DNA of 64,000 nucleotides. Origin: Halichondria panicea (taxonomy: Eukaryota; Porifera; Demospongiae; Suberitida; Halichondriidae). The notes beneath the pieces were generated by a model. It ran no database searches. It was not told the origin of the DNA and was given only the letters and a program-made list of their open reading frames with translations. Shown here in pieces: positions 56,083 through 64,000 of this stretch; the stretch's first letter is position 1, and every line of letters begins with the position of its first letter. Location: contig NC_087389.1 in NCBI RefSeq assembly GCF_963675165.1, positions 902,001 through 966,000 of the forward strand, given 5' to 3'. A program made the position numbers and the translations under genes.

Positions 56083-56969
56083 CTTATTTGGTTCCTACTG
56101 AGCTGCTTATACATAAAATTATTATAGCCTTCTTGTGGCTTTTTCACTGGAACCACGCATGCGCTATAAATATTATTGCCCTTACCACACTTGATTTGCC
56201 AAAGATCAAAGACTTTGGACACACCCTTTAATTATTCCTGTGGCGCTTGCGTGTGAGAGCAGATCTAGATCCTCCTGGCAGAATCATCTTTTTCTGGAGG
56301 GCCTGGTAAGCCACAAAACACTACCATATACAATAGAATAACAATATGGATGTACACCACAAGTTTTTTCTTCTCAATTAGATATCCTGGAAGAATTAAT
56401 TTTCTTAATAAAATAATACAATAGATAACAACAATAGATGCATGTAAAATTAATAAGTCTTTTCTTCTCAGTAAGTTTATATAGATAAGTTAACTTTAAT
56501 GTAAATAGAAACTACTATAACACTAACACTCTTGAGCGAAAGCATAACATGGCGAGAGGCATTAGCACAGCGCAGCTTGCAACACTTGTTATAAATTATA
56601 GATCTTCATTAGACTCCTGTTTCATTAATTAAGCTTATCTTCCACAACACTGCTCTTGTTCATTGTCAACAATAAAATGACTAGATCTATTTAATACCGG
56701 TATTGCAAACATTTATTTTGTACATATTATACAGCATCTTCTATATATTCTGGAGCAAAGCAAAACATGCAGCACAGAGAGGCATTAGCACATGCAGTGG
56801 GAGCTTGCAATATTATTTATTACGTATAGCACCAAGAGTTCATGCACATGTAACTTGTGGTTCTTCAACTGGCAACATTGTATATACATTAAACTACAAA
56901 AGTTCAAGAAATCAAACACACAACATAAAAAACAGTAGCTAATATAGAATGGTCACTATAAATTATAGT
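56083..56969. other. Spacer between channel D and TTC17
   Basis: AT-rich. No worn TTC17 exon upstream of channel D, unlike A-C. 56800-56960 is the template of the duplicated sequence at 44505-44660 (gagcttgcaatatta, cttgtggttcttcaactggc). Confidence 0.5.
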
Positions 56970-59900
56970 CTAAGTGTTCTCGGCTGACTCCAACTCTTTC
57001 CTCTTGTCGTCTTCAATCCTCTTCCTGGATAGTAGGATCAGACATCTCCCTGAGCGCAGTCTCTCAGCAGCTGGCTGGAACTGAGGCTGGTAGTGCAGGG
57101 TGGACTCATAGAACCCTGATGCATCAACATAGAAGCCCTGCACAAAAACAACAACACACACACTGTTAGCTGAGAGCTATATACACTAGTCTATACGTGT
57201 AGTTAGCTTTGTTGAAAATGTGGCAAGGTTTATATACACAGTGATGACTGAACTACAATATTTCTGCAATACAGAGGATCTAAGAATCATTATTTTGTGA
57301 TTTTGTGATACCAACAGATATCTCATATACCTGAGCGGCCAGAATGTTAGCCATGGTGAAGTGGGTCACTACCAGAGTAGGAGATGCCTGAATTCATAGC
57401 AAGGAACATGAGGTTACTGGAATTCAATGAATAGCTGGGGTTTTTTTCCAGAAAGCTGGCATGTTATGCTGTCAACAAGTTGTGAATATCATCAAACTGG
57501 AATATTGCACCAGCTCTAAGAATTGTAGTGAGTTTGAGGTTTCAAACAATGGGGTAGGTTTTATACATTATGGGCGGAATTGCACCTGCTAGCCCATGCA
57601 TGCATACAGAGGGTTTACTCACCTCTAAGGACATGTGTATTACTGCCAGGGCATCCATGTCAAAGCCAGAGCGATACAGAACATTAGAGAGACTCACCAG
57701 AGCAACATCCTGGGGAAGGGGAGGTGGGGGTCACAAATTACACTTTATAATAAATATGAAAGCAAGAAAACTAGTATCACATAGAGGGTAATTTTGATAC
57801 TTGCAATTTAGGGGTGATTCAATAGAATTGTTGCTCACCCTGGCATTGTCATCAGAGAAGTAGAGAGCATGCTTGAGGCACTTGATGGCCAACTGTCCCT
57901 GACCAACTATCCTCCAGTAGAGGGCAGCCAGATTGGACACCACCCAGGAGTCTGGAAACTATATAATTATAAGGGTGAGAGAAAAGGTCAGTCTTGTGTG
58001 TGTTAGCCGCAAACCCAAAATAATTATCCCCAATAATTTGAGGGAACACAATGCTAACACAGCTGCATACATAGTTTCAGTCATGCATATGAATTGATGA
58101 TTAGATAACAAAACCACCCACTGTACACCTACACAGCGGTTTACCTTGGCCAGAGAGGTCTTTATTCTGGTGGCCATCTCTTCAAGGCTTCTTCTGTTAC
58201 CATCCATATTGCAGAGCACCTCTTGTAGTCCCTTCTCTGGCTTGTACTGAACCAGTGGATGAGCTGACATTCCCTGCACAAATCATTCAACTCAACCTAC
58301 AAACCTCCCTACCATAATTATACAAAATACAGCCTAATTATTGTGCTTGTAACAAGCAGCCACATTTTTTAACAAAGTAGAATTAAGAGTTCTTACAGTA
58401 AGGTGACTAAGAGTCTTCCTGGACTGCTCAAAGTTGTTGTGGCAGTAGGGCAGGAGAGGGTAGTGCTCCAGAGGAGGCTTGAAGTCAATATACTCTTTTA
58501 TCCTGAAACAAGACAAAAGTAATTCTTAAATGACATATTAAAATGCCTCATTGTACTTGTAAATACAATCAGAAATAAAAATACAAACAAATGAATGCAA
58601 GTTCTAATAGAAAATTTATTCTGCATAAGCAAGCCAGACATCACTCACTTTGCTCCCTTGGCAGTTACAGATAGCCATGTACTGGTGAACACCAGTTTCC
58701 TAGGGGGTGGTTGATCAAGACACTCCTCCACAGTCGGCCATGGTCGGGTACCGGGAAACCGTTTCTTTATCTCTTCCTCTCGAATCTCCTCGTGAGTCTT
58801 GCCCTTGCGCTTCGGAGGAGGTGATGATGTTTGGGTGGCTTGCTCTTTCCTTTTAGCAGCCTCAGCAGCTTTGTCAGTTTGTTTGGCTACTTCTGGCTTC
58901 TTAGTGTCAGGTTTAGCGGATGGTTTTTCAGGAGCTGTTTCATTGGTTGCGTTTGCCTCGGCAGTGTTTAGATTTACTTTTGGTGGTGTCTTTGTGTCCT
59001 CTTCTTTACTAGCAGGTGTCTTTTGTTTTGTTGATTGAGTATTGGCAGGTGGTTCTTGCTTTGTTTCTTTGTTAGGTGGTGTACTTTCAGCAATGGGTTT
59101 CTTCTGTACAGGAATTTTCCTAATAGGAATACTCACTTTAGTTGCTGAGTCACTATACTCGTCACCAACTTTAATCACCTCCTGAGGCTGCTTCATTTGT
59201 TCTTCGAGTGCTAGACGGTCTTTTTCGGACAGTTTTTTCAGCCGGGCTTTTCGCATCAGTGAGAGGCTGGTCAGATACCGGATAGCATTCTTCCCCGTAA
59301 ACTCGGCTGGCTTTAATTCCTGCACCCTCATCTCAGGGATCTCTGGGGGTTCAATATCTTCTAGAATAAGAGGGGGTTCGTTTCGTCGAGTCGCCAATGG
59401 CTTCCCATGCAATACAGCATCAGACATTTCTTTTATCAGCTTGTCTTGTTCCCCCTTCAGCGCTTGACGTTCCTTCTCTCGCATCTTTTTGCGTAGGTAG
59501 AGCTGCTCTTCTTTGAACTTGAGTGAGCATCGGATGAGTTTGAGAGACATGATGGCCTCCTCGAAGACACTGATGTGTAGGGCTGCTCTCAGATGAAGGC
59601 TGGCAGCGACGTAGTCTGCCTGAGTAGAGTACACACTGGCAAGCGTGTAGTGACCCACAGGCTGCACAGGGGAAACATGTGAGTACGTTAATGGCTTGTA
59701 CAATATACAATTACGAAATTTTACATTTGGTAAAGGTTGCCGATACAGAAGTGAAATACTGTATATAATTACATTTGGTAAAGATCGCCAATACAGAAGT
59801 GAAATACTGTATATAATTACATTTGGTAAAGGTCGCCAATACAGAAGTGAAATATGGGTGTTAATTAACAATTCAACACCCACCGACTCAGTTTTGATAT

Positions 59901-62900
59901 CCAGTGCTGCCCTGGCTGCAATGACAGCTTCCTCCAAAGCCCCCAATCCATGGAGAACGTTGGCCATTCCAATAAGTCCCACATCTCTGGCTGGGTCGGG
60001 AGCATAGTACAGGGCACGTCGAAGACACTCTATAGCATTGGTAGCGTCCCCTACCACACGCCAGTACAGGGAGGCTATGTTGAACAGTGCCCAGTTAGGA
60101 CCAACCTGTAGTAATACGTACATTCAAAATGCAACAATTTCAGAGATAAATGTACCACCATCTTATTATACGTACATGTAGCTGCACATGCTACATTGGA
60201 CACTTCCAAACTGAAGAAGTTACATGTATGACAAATAGAACGTCCACTACATGTATGTGTACAGGCATACACATGATAGGCCTTTCAAAGGGCAACAAAA
60301 TGCATTCAGAGTTATGATCACTTAAATGTCAAAAATAGGCCAAAGATTGAACACATCATCTGAAAAGTCTCTCTCTAAGCATTCAGAATTAACATTATTG
60401 TACCAACGGAACTCAAGTTATGGCTGTTAAAGATGCTCTATTTAACACTACATCATGTACATGTACATTCAACATTGACATTATTGTAAGCTTACCTGTA
60501 ACATTGCAGCGTAGGTTCTGAAGGCACTCTCCTCAAACGAAAATCTCTTCTCTCGATCGCCAGTCACAGCATCAATGAGCACCTATGAGCAAGGACAGAA
60601 CCCAACCAACTATTAACCACTGGAAAGCAATCATTCTGGCAAAACAACTACACAAAGTTTAACAGTACAGTTTAATTTTTTAATTATGTGTTCGAGAACT
60701 CACCCTCTTCAATGCAGTCTCCTGTTTAGACTCGTTTAGTTTCCTCCTATCAGCAATGGTGGAGAGGTGGTCCAGTGAGGACATGCTGTAGGGCAGCTCC
60801 AATATGTCAGTACAGTAAGGGAGCTGTTTCATTGTAGAGGGCAGCTGCTCTGGGACCATGGAGTACATCCGCTTGATGCTGTATGGACAAATGTACACAC
60901 GTATGAGCAATAGTAAACCACACAGAGAAGCTCTTCTGTAGAGCCTGTACCAACACAGAGTACGCAATAAAATATACAGTTGATCGGCAGACATGTCTCC
61001 CTGTGCAAACAGGATAATAAACAATTAAATGACAAATAGTCAGCTCAATTATAATAACAATGGAGAAGCAAATTACTCAACAAATATGACACATTACAGA
61101 GGATAATCGCGAGCAGCTATTATATAACTCACTCCGCTCCTCTTGCTGCTGGTGGTAGGAAGGTTCCTGGGAAGTTGGCCAGTTGAGGGTTCTGTCTGAC
61201 CTCCTGCACTAGTTGAAGACACACAGTCTTGGTGGGCCAGTACGGGTCATCATAGTCTGCCAGTGGTTTGCTACGATGTGGGAAGATGACCTTCTCCAGT
61301 TGCTCAGGTAGAGGGTTATAGGGAAAGAACTCCAACGAGTGATAGGCTCGAGGGTAGTCATCTGTCTTTTTCGGAGGTGAGGGTTCGTCTGGGGCGAGTT
61401 TGTTGTCAACTTGCTCAACCATTAAAGTATCTTTTGGCTCTTGTTCTTCCTCCTCTTCGTGGAGTGGCTTCATCTTGAGACGGATGCTCGGACGTTTTTT
61501 CTCAGTTCTACGAGTCTCTGGGAAACCATGAACCCAACAGACCTCTGAAGAGTTCCTTGAGGCAAAGCTGACACTGCACCATTCCTTCAATACAGTCGAG
61601 TAGAAACGCTGTAGACACACACTCACAGAGGGGACCTTAGGAGCTTCAAACGTTTTATTCTTAGCTATTGCTCTCTCAAACGTAGCTTCTTCATTGGGAA
61701 TCAACACAATCTTGAGACTGTTGCTGCGGATTTTTTCACCGGAAGTGTTGACATTAGATGAATTTTGGCTCCTCTGTGTGTCCCCTCTCGTGACGTTAAT
61801 AGGCAGAGAGGCTGGCACTGCGTTCATAGCAGGGAGATCTGAGCCACCCTGGTCCACACGGCCACGTCGTTTGGAGGTGGGATTAACACCTACATTGGAG
61901 ATAACAGTTATAAGGGGGGAGGGGGATACCGTTATTTTGCTGGTGAAACCCTTTGCAAATGAGCCAAATCAGCTGACCCTTTGCGATCTAGCTATTGCGT
62001 TCTGGCAAGGATTGTGTGTAGTTACCAGTTTAGGTTTTGTGATTCTCAAAACTAGTAATACGGTATACACAGGACTCTAGGCAGAACAAGAATCTGCTAT
62101 TACTATAGTTTTATGATAATTACTGCTGATTTACTAAGCTTGTACAATGCTTGCAGAGCCAGTTAAAAGGCCACTTCTTAGAAAACCATTATCGTACAGT
62201 CAACTCACTTGATTGTGAACCAGGTTGTTGCAATCGCTGCAGCATCTCCATGTTCTCATAGAATTGATCCAGTTTCTTCTGAGTGCTGTCCAGCTTCCTG
62301 CTCCTCTCCACTGAGGCTTGCTCCCTCTGGAGTTCACACAGTGACCCCAGGTACATGGACAGACTCCTCTCATCACTGGGGTCAAGGTCTATACAACGCT
62401 GGAACGCGCTCACTGACTCGTTTAGCTGACCCAGGCTCTGTACAGCAGAGAAATAAAATTATTGTCAGGTCCTATAAACAGCTAAAGCCCACATACAAAA
62501 TATACTCACTTACGATTCTACTAGCGTGCAGAGAGTAACAGAAACGTAGAGTATGATTTACACATACACTCACAGCATAGACATTTCCCAGACTGTAGTA
62601 CAGTACATTGACTTGAGGGGCTATGCTCGTGGCCACTAGGAGTGGTACCAGGGCATCAGTGGAGTGCTGACTGCGGTGGAGAATGTTGGCCAGATTGAGT
62701 AGGGCAATGTCCATACTGTGTCTGTGAGGGGGAGAGCAAAGTGAGCAGACATTATCAATTAACTACAACCTGACTCTATAAATATAAATATGAACAATAG
62801 ATTTGAGTGTGTATTTGAGAGCATACCAGACTTGATTGAACGGGTGAGAACGAAATCAATTTGTTCTCTACAAATAAATGTACACACACGTACACATACG

Positions 62901-64000
62901 TACGTTGGTGAGTAATGCAGTGCTCTTCTGATGCAGTCCACAGCATGATGAAGGTGACCTCTGGCCCTCCAGTACAGAGTGGCCAGGTCGAGCAGCACCC
63001 AAGAGGTAGAGTTCTGTAAGGGAACAACATTCGCACAGTATAGTACAAGTACATGTACTGAGACATACACTGTACATGTTGCATAGCACCCTAATTAAAT
63101 TACTTGTATATCAATTTACAGTGATGCAACTCTATATACCAACAGAATAATTTGTATACAAAGCGGAAAAATGAATTTTATAGCTCTAACTATCAATAGC
63201 TACATGTCACACCATACATGCCATGTACACAGCTCACCTTGCTGAGTGCATGATGCACCAAGCTACCAAACACCTCCATCCTCATGCCCACACTAGCTAG
63301 CACACTCCTCTCCGGGGGGGCCACCAGCGAGCGTCTATTCTGAACCCCCTCCAAGTGCTCCAGGGCGTACATACTGAACGGCAGTGGAGAGAGAGAGCAG
63401 AATGGCTCACCAGGGATGCTACTGGAGGAGGTGTCCAGGTGATCCTCAATCCTGTGAGGGGGAGGGACGAGTGTAATGTCAGGGATATCAGAGGAGGTAC
63501 GACAGGCACAGTGCAGCTCAAGCAATTAGCCTCTGAGCAGTAACACAACATGTGGGTGGATAATTAGTGTTCAACCAGAGACTAATTGCTAGAGCCAGTC
63601 ATACATATTTCCTACTTCCTCTGCACAGGGTATTGACCTTGTTACAACGGCTACACAATTCCTATAGAAATTTATATGCGAGCCCAGCACTTGAAATGGA
63701 ATGTTTGCTAATACACAATATATCTCTGTGTTTGAATTGCGATCTACTAAGCAAACTATACCTCTAACTGTGATAATAAAGGAAGCCATTTGCTGTGTAT
63801 ATATTATACTGTACACACCTAATTCCTTTGTGCTCCAGTGGTAGCACTGTGCTAATGGAGAGGTCCTGAGATGTTATGAACTTCACTTCTCTACATTTTG
63901 GCTCACTCGCAAAAAAACTCTCGTCAAAAGAATCAAATTCTTTCAACAGTTCAAACTCGTTCTTGTACTCGATGAGTTCGTCTTTGAGCTCCTTCAAGAT
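56970..64000 (-). CDS. TTC17: TTC17 (tetratricopeptide repeat protein 17), 5' end beyond window
   Basis: Multi-exon gene with its stop at 56970; exons recognised include 56970-57137, about 57331-57388, 57622-57711, 57839-57950, 58142-58276, 58401-58503, 58651-59662, 59890-60107, 60493-60583, 61140-61889, 62209-62437, 62574-62721, 62904-63013, 63238-63451 and 63819-64000. Family marks are three groups of TPRs (SWVLLDLATLYWRARG, NWALFNIASLYWRVVG, SWVVSNLAALYWRIVGQGQ), the motif ILELPYSMSSLDHL, and the conserved PWPTVEECLDQP / STWLSVTAKG / EYIDFKPPLEHYPLLPYCH block. TTC17 is linked to actin polymerisation and ciliogenesis in vertebrates. The middle holds a long charged, Lys/Pro/Thr-rich insert (residues coded by 58700-59350). 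I could not join the exons near 60.7-61.1 kb in frame with confidence. The partial 5' end reads ELKDELIEYKNEFELLKEFD. Confidence 0.94.
59700..59860. repeat. Triplicated 54-bp repeat in a TTC17 intron
   Basis: Three tandem copies of a unit with acatttggtaaag, atacagaagtgaaata and ctgtatataatt, in the intron 59663-59889. The intron is open in frame with both flanking exons, so an unspliced form would still code. Confidence 0.85.

Overview
The window comes from an animal nuclear genome: spliced genes with short GT-AG introns (mostly 50-300 bp), AT-rich spacers, CA/GT/GA/TC microsatellites and a PRD-class homeobox gene. Compact introns, single-copy housekeeping genes and large lineage-specific arrays would suit an early-branching metazoan such as a demosponge, but that is inference; no ribosomal or mitochondrial marker is present to settle it.

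Left part (1-17.35 kb), conserved single-copy genes: a single-exon PRD-like homeobox gene (+, 744-1463); USB1, the U6 snRNA phosphodiesterase (-, 1592-4772, 7 exons); the AP-2 clathrin adaptor alpha subunit (+, 5440-10961, 21 exons, about 944 aa); a two-exon HEAT-repeat protein (-, 12804-13387); and a TBC-domain Rab-GAP of TBC1D10 type (-, 13818-17346, 14 exons, about 588 aa). The right end (56.97-64 kb, -) is the 3' three quarters of TTC17, whose 5' end lies beyond the window.

Middle part (18-56 kb), a locally expanded accessory region and the main result. Six related TATA-type promoters lie at about 18.47, 20.75, 27.97, 30.69, 38.06 and 52.13 kb, each preceded by a copy of the same upstream module. 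Each drives a tiny start exon that codes for 1-16 residues and ends in phase 0. Downstream lie one to ten candidate terminal exons, every one beginning in phase 0 behind an AG and ending in its own stop. They encode very different short tails: CaaX boxes (CVIL, CTIL, CTIL), a hydrophobic plus CCCC membrane tail, coiled coils, poly-Gly, Lys/Thr-rich tails, and two kinds of Cys/His metal-binding module (WxCNH...CGH...CxxC...CPF and CPGC...CxxH...CxxC...CxxH). This reads as a system of alternative C-termini on almost empty N-termini.

Four times (33.3-36.6, 40.0-43.1, 47.3-50.6, 53.3-56.1 kb) the zinc-module gene is followed tail-to-tail by a minus-strand gene of about 850 aa. Its N-terminal 370 residues look like the four-helix pore domain of LRRC8/pannexin channels. 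In place of leucine-rich repeats its C-terminal half is an unrecognised domain with faint, unproven resemblance to the STING ligand-binding domain.

The region grew by tandem duplication. A 2.7 kb unit is repeated at 25.7-28.4 and 28.4-31.1 kb. A larger duplication joined a copied TTC17 3' end directly to a zinc exon at about 46.18 kb. Worn copies of the last TTC17 exon lie upstream of three channel genes. A working model is that membrane-tethered or metal-binding short proteins and the large-pore channel act in one pathway, perhaps in immunity or stress, but no function is shown by the sequence.
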